The notes under the pieces are model-generated. The model saw nothing but the letters and a program-made list of their open reading frames with translations, searched no databases and was not told the DNA's origin. From CADCVW01 sp035644935 (GTDB lineage Bacteria; Pseudomonadota; Alphaproteobacteria; Sphingomonadales; Sphingomonadaceae): DNA of 32,962 nt. The position numbers were made by a program, and so were the translations under genes. This document shows, piece by piece, positions 8,962 through 17,104 of this stretch. The DNA is taken from the NCBI GenBank assembly GCA_035644935.1, contig DASQNO010000068.1, positions 1 to 32,962 of the forward strand. Direction: 5' to 3'. How positions within the stretch are numbered: the stretch's first letter is position 1; each line of letters starts with the position of its first letter.

Positions 8962-9163
8962 AGCATGCCCTCCCAGATCTCGGGTACGGACTAGCCTGGC
9001 GGCCTTACAAACTGGTTAACAACGACTTCGACGAACACCATAATTGTCCATCACTTCAGAGCGGGTATGAGTTGGGCGCCCAGCGCTAAGCTGGGACTGG
9101 CGCAACCTGCTGCGAGATCCTGCAAACCGCTGCCTCATGCCGGTGACGAGCTTCTGCGAATGA
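8962..9163. other. Upstream region of the lipoprotein-SLAM unit
   Basis: This 200-base stretch must contain the promoter of the minus-strand lipoprotein gene. An AT-richer segment at about 9012-9050 (including GGTTAACAACG and CCATAATTGTCC) is the most likely place. No convincing Fur, Irr or RirA box was found by eye. Confidence 0.3.
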
Positions 9164-9322
9164 TCAGGAGAAAAGAGGGCTAAGGTCGAGCACTGGTTCA
9201 GCTTGCGCGATCGGCCGTTGTTCGCGTTCGCCGGGCTGTACCGCTACGTCGATGACGAGACAGGCACCTATGGGTTCCTGACGTGGGAAGCGAACCCCCT
9301 GGTTGGCGCAGTGGCGGGATGG
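9164..9322 (+). pseudogene. SRAP (HMCES/YedK-like) fragment
   Basis: In one frame the DNA reads GEKRAKVEHWFSLRDRPLFA followed by FAGLYRYVDDETGTYGFLTWEANPLVGAV across about 50 residues. The FAGLxR plus FLTxEANxLV combination is typical of the central part of SRAP proteins, which crosslink to abasic sites in single-stranded DNA. The catalytic N-terminal Cys and the later HxxMPV region are both absent. An in-frame TGA sits directly upstream at 9161. It is a truncated leftover, probably from island cargo. Confidence 0.5.
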
Positions 9323-9459
9323 ATTACTCATCGGAACACAATCCGCCAGAACACCAATACATGGTTTTTGTACGCTTCTCCCAAGCTCCGTTTGGAGAAG
9401 CGCTGAGCCGTTTCCACACGGCGTTCGGCTTTGATGTTGATAAGCCGGTCACAAAATAA
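9319..9459 (+). CDS. Possible small ORF, unknown
   Basis: A 46-residue frame starts MDYSSEHNPPEHQYMVFVRF and ends with GFDVDKPVTK. It overlaps the end of the SRAP fragment in another frame and is followed directly by another ATG. No family is recognised and no clear ribosome site is seen. It may be a fragment of a larger lost gene. Confidence 0.25.
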   Translation: MDYSSEHNPPEHQYMVFVRFSQAPFGEALSRFHTAFGFDVDKPVTK

Positions 9460-9780
9460 ATGCTTGATGCACTAAGAAAACAGGCAAAGATGAAGAAAGG
9501 AAAGCGGCCGCCTCGGCTACTTATCTTCGAACCTATTACGAGTTTATCTTTTTCGGAGTACTGAGAGGCAACCTAGATCAACTTATCATTAGAGACAATG
9601 TTCGTGGGCTAATGGTATTTTATCATGACAAGTGCGCCCCATACATAAGAAGTATAAATCGCAACAACCCACGTACCTACGAAAACCTAATCAAAATGCG
9701 GACGCATTATAGAGAGCCATAGTAGAAATTCTGTCGGACGGCGACCGACATAGATTGCTAGCGGCCGTCATATCTCTGAA
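9440..9780. other. AT-rich patch inside the island
   Basis: Base composition changes sharply here compared with the GC-rich flanks, with runs such as ACAAAATAAATG and GGTATTTTATCATGAC. It covers the DUF4760-like fragment and its flanks, and looks like DNA from a different donor. Confidence 0.6.
9468..9722 (+). pseudogene. DUF4760-like C-terminal fragment, no start codon
   Basis: An 84-residue frame bounded upstream by TGA (9465) has no ATG for its first 50 codons. It reads through TYYEFIFFGVLRGNLDQLII, then VFYHDKCAPYIRSINRNNPR and TYENLIKMRTHYREP. The pattern of an aromatic-rich helix, a G-x-ID/LD step, then pYIxxxR and NPxxYENL resembles the end of DUF4760 proteins, small accessory-genome proteins (match from memory). 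The DNA is much richer in A/T than the surroundings. This supports foreign origin and loss of the 5' end. Confidence 0.4.
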
Positions 9781-10079
9781 CGTACTTCTGCAATCCCCTC
9801 AATGATCGCGGTTACCTCAGCCTCAAGGGGATTGGCGGCGCGGATGCGAGCCTCTGCTCACTGCAGCCAATCCTCAACGCTCCGGTTTCGTGTTTGCGCC
9901 CCCGCGTCTGTTGGCTTCAATCGTAGCGCGGCGATAAAACGGCCGGCCTCCTGAGCTTCCCGCCAAGCCTTGGATAGCTCCAGAACCTGTTGCCAGCGTT
10001 GTTCATCGAGCCTCCTCTGCCGAAGCTCCTCCTTACCGCCTACTACGTCCAGCTCGCGGGCAAGCCGGCGAAGGCGCAT
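9768..10079 (-). pseudogene. Unknown coiled-coil protein end with nonsense codon
   Basis: The minus strand reads RLDEQRWQQVLELSKAWREA through RNRSVEDWLQ, then a TGA (complement at 9855-9857), and in the same frame AEARIRAANPLEAEVTAIIE to EVRSEI and a final stop. A single TGG-to-TGA change would restore a typical continuous WLQWAEARIRAANPL sequence. The upstream side is closed by TAG just before the ATG at 10079, so the 5' end is missing. It is alpha-helical and charged. I do not recognise the family. Confidence 0.5.
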
Positions 10080-10290
10080 CTACAGGAATATGTCGGCACA
10101 CCCGACTGGAATGCGCTGACCTATGACGAACGGCGCGATTATTTGGCGGACACGCTCAAGGAAACGCGGGCCGATGCACGCGAACATCTGCTGGTAATGT
10201 TTTCAGAATTGGCGGCTCCGGCGAAGCTGCCGCCAATCCCCAATAGCTATCAGCTCCCCCCGATCCCGCCCGGGTACCAACTAGCGCGCT
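10062..10290 (+). pseudogene. Fragment with proline-rich tail, possibly phage- or plasmid-derived
   Basis: The frame reads KPAKAHLQEYVGTPDWNALT, then YDERRDYLADTLKETRADAR and a tail with the repeated motif LPPIPNSYQ / LPPIPPGYQ. The start is not identifiable because upstream residues are probably antisense to the minus-strand fragment. The composition suggests a real protein end. The family is not recognised and the phage or plasmid origin is a guess from context. Confidence 0.3.
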
Positions 10291-10640
10291 TGTCGCGGCC
10301 GGATTGGCGAGCCGTGGCAGTCGGTATATGCTCAACAAACGAGCAAGCTGGCCGCTACCGCAACTCGCCTGAGAACAATGTGGGCCTTGGGTGCCGTCGT
10401 GTTCTTTCTGCTTGCGCTGATCGTGGGGGTGGCTGCGTTTGCAGTGGCGGTACCCTTTGGCATTCTAAGCGAGGTATTCGGCTGGGGCGATGGCCTTTCA
10501 ACCTGGCTGGCGGTCACCGCCTGCGTGTGGCTACCACTGGCCATTGGTTACATGTGCAATCAGCAAGGCTTTCGCAGCATCAGAAAGTGCGCAGAGCAGC
10601 TTAGACGATTACCGATCGCGCTGACCTTCCCACCCTTCGC
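10285..10640 (+). pseudogene. Small membrane-protein fragment
   Basis: After a TAG near 10280 the frame reads IGEPWQSVYAQQTSKLAATA and then two hydrophobic segments, WALGAVVFFLLALIVGVAAF and WLAVTACVWLPLAIGYM, followed by a charged stretch (RSIRKCAEQLRRL). The first ATG is at 10378, inside the sequence, so the N-terminus is probably lost. The frame continues to 10779 but the last 45 codons look non-coding. Function unknown. Confidence 0.35.
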
Positions 10641-10811
10641 GAATACGCTGCACGGCGCTCCCCAGCCGCTAACGTCACAATTGTCACTAACGTCACGGGC
10701 TTCGCTTCGCGTTTGCCGCTCTTTCGTCCCGCGCTCCTTAGGTGCGAAGTGGGCACGTATGAGGGAACAGGACGCTTAACTATCGACTTTCAGTATTTGA
10801 GGTAGTGCGGA

Positions 10812-10825
10812 CTCCGTCTCCGGCA
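10812..10825 (+). other. Degenerate copy of tRNA-Ser 3' end (candidate attR)
   Basis: CTCCGTCTCCG at 10812-10822 is identical to the 3' end of the tRNA-Ser acceptor/T-stem region (4869-4879), and with one mismatch the match extends to CAC. It lies where island remnants stop and conserved core (selO) begins, as expected of the far attachment site of a tRNA-integrated element. The match is short, so chance is not excluded. Confidence 0.45.
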
Positions 10826-10889
10826 CATAACGCATGCGAAGCTGCGGGTCCTTGAGTCTCGGTGGGTCGTGCCCCCTTCGGCCAATCAC

Positions 10890-12392
10890 ATGCGTTCCCA
10901 TGTCGTGACCGACTCCCAGACGCCTCCAATCGCCTTTGACAACAGCTACGCCCGATTGCCCGAGCGCTTCTTCGCGCGCGTAGCGCCGGTTCCCGTTCGC
11001 AGCCCGTACCTGATCCGCGTCAATCGCGAACTGGCCGCGGAGCTTGCCCTCGACCCGGACTGGCTCTCGAGTCCGCAGGCCGTGCAGATGCTCGCCGGCA
11101 ACCAAGTCGCGCCCGGTTCGGAACCGCTGGCCCAGGCTTATTCGGGACACCAGTTCGGCCACTTCGCCGGCACGCTGGGCGACGGGCGCGCGGTGCTGCT
11201 GGGGGAGGTCGTCGACCGGGCCGGGCGACGGCGCGATATTCAGCTGAAAGGATCGGGGCCCACGCCCTTCTCACGCCGCGGCGACGGGCGCGCGGCGCTG
11301 GGTCCGGTGCTGCGCGAATATGTCGTGGGCGAGGCCATGGCCGCGCTGGGCATTCCCACCACCCGCGCGCTGGCGGCCGTCACCACGGGGGAGACCGTCG
11401 CGCGCGAGACGATGCTGCCGGGCGCGGTGCTGACGCGCGTCGCGTCCAGCCATGTCCGTGTCGGCACGTTCCAGTATTTCGCGGCCGCGAGCGACGACGA
11501 AGGCGTCCGCCTGCTCGCCGACTACGTCATCGCGCGCCATTATCCCGACGCCGCCTCCGCCGAGAGGCCATATCGGGCGTTGCTGGACGCGGTGATCGCG
11601 GCGCAGGCGGATCTCGTCGCGCGCTGGTTGCTGATCGGCTTCATCCACGGGGTCATGAACACGGACAACGCGTCGATCGCGGGCGAGACGATCGATTACG
11701 GTCCGTGCGCGTTCATGGATGCCTACGACCCGGGAACCGTGTTCAGCTCGATCGATCACATGGGGCGCTACGCTTACGGCAACCAGCCGGCGATCGCGCA
11801 CTGGAATCTCGCCCGCTTTGCTGAGACGATCCTGCCGTTGCTGGACCCCGACGGAGCCCGCGCCGTCGCCGACGCGCAGGACGCGCTTGCGGCGTTCGGG
11901 CCACGCTTTGAGAGCGCCTATTACGAAGGGCTACGCTGCAAGCTCGGACTTGCCACGGCCGAGAACGGCGATGTGGAACTGGCCGGCGATCTCCTGAAGA
12001 CGATGTCGGACCAAGGCGTGGATTTCACCCTGTTCTTCCGGCGGCTCGGGGACGTCGAACGCCCCGGCGGCGCTGATCCCCTGCGAGAGCTGTTCGTCGA
12101 CTCGTCGCCTTTGGACAGCTGGATCGACCGGTGGCGCATGCGTTTGAGCAAGGAGAATGTCGATCCCGCGACGCGGAGCGCGGCGATGCACGCAGTCAAT
12201 CCCGCCTTCATACCGCGCAACCACCGGGTCGCGGCCGTCATCGACGCGGCGGTGGAACGGGGGGATTATGCGCCCTTCGAAGAGCTCCTGACCATATTGT
12301 CGAAGCCGTTCGAGGATCAGCCAGCCTTTGCGCGCTACGCCGATCCGCCGCAGCCGCACGAGCGCGTTCTTGCGACTTTCTGCGGGACCTGA
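10890..12392 (+). CDS. selO: SelO/YdiU protein AMPylase (pseudokinase)
   Basis: A 500-residue member of the SelO family, kinase-fold proteins that transfer AMP to protein Ser/Thr/Tyr residues and act in redox stress. Motifs present are YSGHQFGHFAGTLGDGRA near residue 88, QLKGSGPTPFSRRGDGRAAL near 118, HGVMNTDN near 251 (catalytic Asn) and DYGPCAFMD near 268 (metal-binding Asp). The C-terminus is FCGT, with Cys at the position where animal SelO carries selenocysteine near its end. A GTG at 10869 would add seven residues, while the ATG at 10890 fits family length. It is the first core gene after the island and is followed by serS, 97 bases downstream. Confidence 0.93.
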   Translation: MRSHVVTDSQTPPIAFDNSYARLPERFFARVAPVPVRSPYLIRVNRELAAELALDPDWLSSPQAVQMLAGNQVAPGSEPLAQAYSGHQFGHFAGTLGDGRAVLLGEVVDRAGRRRDIQLKGSGPTPFSRRGDGRAALGPVLREYVVGEAMAALGIPTTRALAAVTTGETVARETMLPGAVLTRVASSHVRVGTFQYFAAASDDEGVRLLADYVIARHYPDAASAERPYRALLDAVIAAQADLVARWLLIGFIHGVMNTDNASIAGETIDYGPCAFMDAYDPGTVFSSIDHMGRYAYGNQPAIAHWNLARFAETILPLLDPDGARAVADAQDALAAFGPRFESAYYEGLRCKLGLATAENGDVELAGDLLKTMSDQGVDFTLFFRRLGDVERPGGADPLRELFVDSSPLDSWIDRWRMRLSKENVDPATRSAAMHAVNPAFIPRNHRVAAVIDAAVERGDYAPFEELLTILSKPFEDQPAFARYADPPQPHERVLATFCGT

Positions 12393-12489
12393 CAGGTGAA
12401 CCGCGTTGGCGCGGCGTTTGCGGGCTTGGACTGAAAAAGGCCCCGACCGGCTTGCCGCGCTGACGCCATCCCCATGAAGAAAGACTGAC

Positions 12490-13749
12490 ATGCTCCCCAT
12501 GCACTTCGTTCGCGAGCAGCGGGACACGGTTCGCAAGGCCCTGGCCGACAAGCGCGTCGACCTCGACCTCGATCGGCTGCTGACGCTGGACGACGACGTG
12601 CGGCGCGCGCGCGGGGCGCTCGATGACCTGCGCGCCGAGCGCAAGCGGGTGTCGGACGGGTTCAAGACGGCGGCGGCGGCGGACAAGCCCGCGCTTGGTG
12701 CGCGATCCAGAGCGATCGGCGCGCAGATCGCGGCCGCCGAGGCGCCGCTCGCCGAACAGGAAGCGGCGCTGCGCGCAATGACGCTGCAGCTGCCGGGCAT
12801 CCCCTGGGACGGCGCGCCGGTGGGACCCGACGAAGGCAGCAACGTCGTCATCCGCACCGAAGGCGCGCCTCCCGTGTTCGACTTCACGCCGCGCGACCAT
12901 GTCGCCTTGTGCGAAATGAACGATTGGGCGGACCTCGCGCGCATCACCAAGGTGTCGGGCGCGCGCACCTACTGCCTTAAAGGGCGGCTGGCGCTGCTCG
13001 AATCCGCGCTGATGCTGTGGGCGCAGCACCGGTTGGTCGCCGAAGGCTTTACGCTGATGACCGTCCCCGCGATCGCCCGCGAGGATGCGTTCACCGCCAC
13101 CGGGCATTTTCCGGGCGGCAAGGAGGACGCCTATGCGGTCCCTAAGGACGACCTGTACCTCGCCGGCACCGGGGAGATCGCGCTGACCTCGCTGCACGCC
13201 GGCGAGATCCTGACGGCCGACCAGTTGCCGATCCTCTACGCCGGGGCGTCCCCCTGCTTCCGCCGCGAGGCGGGGAGCGCCGGCCGCGACGTGCGCGGGC
13301 TCCTGCGCGTCCATCAGTTCCTAAAGGTGGAGCAGTACGTCATCTGCGAGGACGATCCGGAAGTCTCCGCCGGCTGGCACGCGCGCCTGCTCGCCAATGC
13401 CGAGAGCCTGCTGCGCGATCTGGAGATCCCGTATCAGGTGATCGAAACGTCGACCGGCGACATGGGTCTTGGCAAATACCGCATGAACGACATCGAAAGC
13501 TGGGTGCCCTCGCTCGGCAAGTACCGCGAAACGCACAGCTGCTCGACGCTGCACGACTGGCAGGCGCGGCGCGCCAATCTGCGCTGGCGGGACGGGAGTG
13601 GCCAAGTGCGCTTCGTCCACACGCTCAACAACACCGCGCTAGCCTCGCCACGCATCCTTGTGCCCTTGCTCGAGAACCACCAGCAGGCCGATGGCCGCGT
13701 GCGCCTGCCCGCCGCGTTGCAGCCGTTGATGGGGGCTGAGTTTCTGTAG
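12490..13749 (+). CDS. serS: Seryl-tRNA synthetase, Thermus-like type
   Basis: A 419-residue class II synthetase that charges tRNA-Ser. Residues 1-110 form the antiparallel coiled-coil arm (VRKALADKRVDLDLDRLL). Motif 2 is SPCFRREAGSAGRDVRGLLR near 257 and motif 3 is NNTALASPRILVPLLENHQQ near 380-400. The segments VSGARTYCLKG, HAGEIL, DIESWVPSLGKYRETHSCST and DWQARRANLR follow the Thermus thermophilus enzyme as I remember it, rather than the E. coli/Bacillus pattern with SSCSN. Sphingomonads usually have the latter. It may therefore be a second or replaced serS of foreign origin. A REP palindrome follows the stop codon. Confidence 0.93.
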   Translation: MLPMHFVREQRDTVRKALADKRVDLDLDRLLTLDDDVRRARGALDDLRAERKRVSDGFKTAAAADKPALGARSRAIGAQIAAAEAPLAEQEAALRAMTLQLPGIPWDGAPVGPDEGSNVVIRTEGAPPVFDFTPRDHVALCEMNDWADLARITKVSGARTYCLKGRLALLESALMLWAQHRLVAEGFTLMTVPAIAREDAFTATGHFPGGKEDAYAVPKDDLYLAGTGEIALTSLHAGEILTADQLPILYAGASPCFRREAGSAGRDVRGLLRVHQFLKVEQYVICEDDPEVSAGWHARLLANAESLLRDLEIPYQVIETSTGDMGLGKYRMNDIESWVPSLGKYRETHSCSTLHDWQARRANLRWRDGSGQVRFVHTLNNTALASPRILVPLLENHQQADGRVRLPAALQPLMGAEFL

Positions 13750-13762
13750 GTTGAGCGTAGTT

Positions 13763-13824
13763 CCCCGGCGTAGGCCGGGGTCCAGTCGTACCTTCGCGTC
13801 ACCGGACCGCGGCCTACGCCCGGG
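13763..13824. repeat. REP-like long inverted repeat after serS
   Basis: CCCCGGCGTAGGCCGGGG opens a 21-base arm (13763-13783) that pairs with 13804-13824 with two mismatches, leaving a 20-base loop. Each arm is also partly self-complementary. This is the shape of sphingomonad intergenic palindromes. It may also end serS transcription, but no T-run follows, so this is uncertain. Confidence 0.7.
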
Positions 13825-13860
13825 AGCAGGTTCCTGTTAACAAATCGGCCAGCGCCTTAT

Positions 13861-14553
13861 ATGCACCGCATGACCCGACCCGACCACCTGCCTCCGCCGC
13901 GCTGGCGCATGTTGACCGAAGGCATGTCGGTCGGCGCCCGTGCGTGGCGCGCGGTCGGACCCTTGGGCGAACGCGGGCCGGAGGATGGCCCCCGCGCGAT
14001 GGTGCTGCCTGGCTTCCTCGCCACAGACCGCACGACGCTGGGCCTCCAGCGCGCGCTCGCCGCCGCCGGCTACCGCGTTACCGGCTGGGGCATGGGGCTC
14101 AATCGGGGCGCCCGGGCGGACAGCATCGACCGCATCGCCGACAGGCTGGAGCGTCACGCCGCCGGCCGGCCCGCGCTGCTTGTCGGCTGGAGCCTGGGCG
14201 GCCTGTTCGCGCGCGAGGTGGCCAAGGCGCGTCCCGATCTCGTCGAACGCGTAGTAACGCTGGGCTCCCCTTTTTCAGGCGATCTGCGGGCGAACAATGT
14301 TTGGCGGCTGTATGAGGTTATCGCGCGTCATTCGATCGACGCGCTTCCGATCCAGGCCGACCTGCCCGCAAAGCCGCCGGTGCCGACGCTCGCCATCTGG
14401 TCGCGCCGGGACGGCGTCGTCGCGCCCTTGAGCGCGCGGGGGCAGGACGGCGAACGGGACGACGCGGTCGAGCTCGATTGCACGCACATGGGCTTTGCAA
14501 CCAGCGGCCGCGCTTTTCCCAAGATCATCGCCGCAATCGAAGCGCGGCGTTAG
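13861..14553 (+). CDS. Alpha/beta hydrolase (lipase/esterase-like)
   Basis: A 230-residue cytoplasmic hydrolase. The nucleophile elbow GWSLGG is at residues about 108-113, preceded by the oxyanion region VLPGFLATDRTT near 45. The likely acid is in WSRRDGVVAP near 183 and the base is His in CTHMGF near 210. SDRGFL-type motifs resemble small PGAP1-like or thioesterase lipases (RTTLGLQRALAAAGYRVTGW). Substrate unknown. It converges on the thioesterase gene with a four-base overlap at the stop codons. Confidence 0.85.
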   Translation: MHRMTRPDHLPPPRWRMLTEGMSVGARAWRAVGPLGERGPEDGPRAMVLPGFLATDRTTLGLQRALAAAGYRVTGWGMGLNRGARADSIDRIADRLERHAAGRPALLVGWSLGGLFAREVAKARPDLVERVVTLGSPFSGDLRANNVWRLYEVIARHSIDALPIQADLPAKPPVPTLAIWSRRDGVVAPLSARGQDGERDDAVELDCTHMGFATSGRAFPKIIAAIEARR

Positions 14554-14945
14554 GCGCCCCGCAGGAACGGCGTGATCACCTCGGGCGGCACGCGGATCGC
14601 CCGCCCCCGCGCCTTGTCGACGATCGCCCACGTCGTGCGCGCGCGCACATGGACCCGCCCGTCGGCACCCGTGAACTCGACATGCCGGTCGAACCGCGCC
14701 CCACGCCCCGCGTCGTCGACCCAGGTGCGCGCGGTCACGCTGCCGCCGGGGCCGAGCGCCCGCAGATAGTCGACTTCGTGCCGGGTGATGACCCAGACGT
14801 AGGCGTCCTGATGCGCAGGAGAGGCGATGGCCCGCCAATGCGTCGTGGCCACCTCCTGGATCCACTGCACCCAGACGGCATTGTTGACGTGACCGAGCTC
14901 GTCGATGTCGGCTGGCCCGGCCGTGAAGGTCAGTTCGAACGACAT
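14550..14945 (-). CDS. 4HBT hot-dog acyl-CoA thioesterase
   Basis: A 131-residue hot-dog fold protein. The N-terminal motif DIDELGHVNNAVWVQWIQEV (about residues 14-33) is the 4-hydroxybenzoyl-CoA/YbgC-type active-site loop with catalytic Asp. Later RTWVDDAGRGARFDRHVEF fits the central strands. Members hydrolyse short- or medium-chain acyl-CoA. It lies just upstream (13 bases) of nothing on its own strand except the S9 peptidase stop, so the two may be in one transcript started at the peptidase. Confidence 0.85.
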   Translation of the reverse strand: MSFELTFTAGPADIDELGHVNNAVWVQWIQEVATTHWRAIASPAHQDAYVWVITRHEVDYLRALGPGGSVTARTWVDDAGRGARFDRHVEFTGADGRVHVRARTTWAIVDKARGRAIRVPPEVITPFLRGA

Positions 14946-14958
14946 GCCAGGGCCGCGC

Positions 14959-17091
14959 CTAGCTTCCGATCTGCGTCAGCACGAAGGCGTAGGCCTCCGC
15001 CGTTTCGCGCAGCGCGTTGAACCGGCCGGACTTGCCGCCATGCCCCGCGCCCATGTTGATCTTGAGCAGCAGCAGGTTGTCGTCCGTTTTGTACGCCCGA
15101 AGCTTCGCCGCCCACTTGGCTGGCTCCCAATAGGTCACGCGCGGGTCGTTGAGGCCGCCGGTGATCAGCATCGGCGGATACGCCTGGCGCTTGACCTGAT
15201 CGTAAGGCGAATAGCTGCGGATATATTCGAACGCCGCCTTGTCGGTGATCGGGTTGCCCCATTCGGGCCATTCGCCGGGCGTCAGCGGCAGGCTTTCGTC
15301 TTGCATGGTGTTGAGCACGTCGACGAACGGCACGTCCGCGACGACCGCGCCCCAAAGCTGCGGATCGGAATTTGCTACCGCCCCCATCAGCTCGCCGCCC
15401 GCGGACCCGCCCTGAATGGCGATGTTGCCGGCGCGCGTGAACTTGGCGTCGATCAGGCCCTTGGCGACATCCACGAAGTCGTTGAACGTGTTGGTCCGCT
15501 TGGTCAGCTTGCCATCCAGGAACCACTGGTACCCCAGGTCGTCGCCACCGCGGATATGCGCGATGGCGTAGGCGTAGCCGCGGTCGAGCAGGCTCATACG
15601 CGACGTCGAGAAGCTCGGCGGGATCGCGTAGCCGTACGCGCCGTAGGCGTAGAGGAACAGCTTGCCGCTGCCGTCTTTGGGGAAACCCTTTCTGTAGACG
15701 ATCGAAACCGGCACCTGCTTGCCGTCGCGCGCCGGCAGCATCAGCCGCTCGGTCGCGTACTGCGTCGGGTCGTAACCCGACGGCACTTCGGTGACCTTGA
15801 GCGTCTCCAGCCGGCGCTCGCGCGGGTGGTAGTCGTAGACGGTGCCCGGCGTCACCATCGACGAATAGGTAAGTCGATAGGCGGCGGGGGCGTAGTCGGC
15901 GTTGCCCGCCACCACAGCATTGTAGCTCGCCTCGGGGAAGGCGACGCGGTGCTCCGTCCCGTCGTAACCGCGCAAGCGGATCTGATCGAGCCCATCGACG
16001 CGTTCCGATATGACAAGGTGGTCGCGGAACGAGGACACGCCGCGCAGGTACACGCGGTCGGAGCCGGGGAGCACCGTCGTCCACTCGCCCGGCCGGGTCG
16101 TCGGCGCGGAGGCGAGGCGGAAGTTGACGTGGTCGTCGTTGGTCAGGATCCACAACTTCCCGTGCGCCGCGTCCGCCGAATAGATGCGGTCCTTCTTGCG
16201 CGGGGAGATCAGCGTCAGCGGCCCGTCCGGCGCGGACGCCAGCGCGAAGCGCACCTCGGTGGTCGTATTGTCGCCGGTGGAGATGAAGATCAGCCCCTTG
16301 TCCTGGCTCTTGGACACGGCGACGGAGAAGCCCTTGTCCGCCGTTTCCTCGTAGATCGTCTTGTCGGTCGCAAGGGGTGTTCCCAGCCGGTGCAGCCGCG
16401 CGCGGTAGCTGCGCCAGTTCTCGTTGACTTCGGTGAACACGACGCCGCGGCTGTCGGCGGTCCACACGGGCGATCCGATGCCCACTTCGCTCACCGTCTC
16501 GATGTCCTCGCCGGTCGCCAGGTCGCGGATGCGCAGCTTGAAGCGTTCGGACCCGTCGTCGTCGACCAGCGTCGCCGCGTACTTGCCGTCCGGGCTCATC
16601 TCCAGCGCGCCCAGGCGGAAGTACGGCTTGCCCGCGGCCTCCGCGACCTCGTCGAACACCAACTGCTCCGGACCGCCCGCCACGGGCCGGCGGAACCACT
16701 GCCGATACTGCGCGCCTTTCTTGAACGCCCAGCGCGTCAGCCACTCGCCGTCGCGCGCGGGGACGGATGCATCGTCCTCCTTGATGCGGCCCTTCATCTC
16801 TTCGAACAGCGTGTCGACAAGCGCTTCGTGCGGCTTCATCGCCGCTTCGAAATAGGCGTTTTCGGCATGCAAGTAGGCGAGCACGTCGACGTCGTCGACC
16901 TTGGGATAGCCCTGGTCCTTCAACCAGAAGTACGGGTCCTCGACGCGGTAGCCGTGGCGTTCGTAGCTGTACGGGCGCTGCTCCGCTCTGGGTGGCGCGG
17001 GAAGTTCGGAGGTGCGGGTCATCGGCGCTTTCTGTGCAAGGGCGGGGGCGACAGCTACAAAGCTGGCAGCCAGAACCAAGAATCTGATCAT
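14959..17091 (-). CDS. Secreted prolyl oligopeptidase, S9A family
   Basis: A 710-residue serine peptidase related to oligopeptidase B and prolyl endopeptidase. Residues 1-19 (MIRFLVLAASFVAVAPALA) form a signal peptide, so it should act in the periplasm. The beta-propeller covers about 60-430 and starts with RVEDPYFWLKDQ. The catalytic domain has Ser in QGGSAGGELMGA near 561, Asp in GGLNDPRVTYWEPAKW near 649 and His in GAGHGGKSGR near 682. The full triad is present and length is normal. It probably degrades short peptides, like the Xaa-Pro aminopeptidase encoded divergently across a 114-base gap that holds a REP palindrome. Confidence 0.93.
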   Translation of the reverse strand: MIRFLVLAASFVAVAPALAQKAPMTRTSELPAPPRAEQRPYSYERHGYRVEDPYFWLKDQGYPKVDDVDVLAYLHAENAYFEAAMKPHEALVDTLFEEMKGRIKEDDASVPARDGEWLTRWAFKKGAQYRQWFRRPVAGGPEQLVFDEVAEAAGKPYFRLGALEMSPDGKYAATLVDDDGSERFKLRIRDLATGEDIETVSEVGIGSPVWTADSRGVVFTEVNENWRSYRARLHRLGTPLATDKTIYEETADKGFSVAVSKSQDKGLIFISTGDNTTTEVRFALASAPDGPLTLISPRKKDRIYSADAAHGKLWILTNDDHVNFRLASAPTTRPGEWTTVLPGSDRVYLRGVSSFRDHLVISERVDGLDQIRLRGYDGTEHRVAFPEASYNAVVAGNADYAPAAYRLTYSSMVTPGTVYDYHPRERRLETLKVTEVPSGYDPTQYATERLMLPARDGKQVPVSIVYRKGFPKDGSGKLFLYAYGAYGYAIPPSFSTSRMSLLDRGYAYAIAHIRGGDDLGYQWFLDGKLTKRTNTFNDFVDVAKGLIDAKFTRAGNIAIQGGSAGGELMGAVANSDPQLWGAVVADVPFVDVLNTMQDESLPLTPGEWPEWGNPITDKAAFEYIRSYSPYDQVKRQAYPPMLITGGLNDPRVTYWEPAKWAAKLRAYKTDDNLLLLKINMGAGHGGKSGRFNALRETAEAYAFVLTQIGS

Positions 17092-17104
17092 GATCCCCCA
17101 CGAA

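Noticed and set aside
8962..9060. Possible Fur or Irr box before the lipoprotein-SLAM pair
   Set aside because: AT-rich words such as CATAATTGTCC are present, but no palindrome near the consensus was found by eye.
10605..10868. Open frame continuing from the membrane fragment to 10779
   Set aside because: Past about 10640 the residues lose protein-like character and the DNA has short repeats (TAACGTCAC twice), so it is treated as non-coding.
13763..13824. Riboswitch or T-box before the hydrolase gene
   Set aside because: The structure is a simple long inverted repeat after serS with REP-like arms; no conserved riboswitch core is visible.
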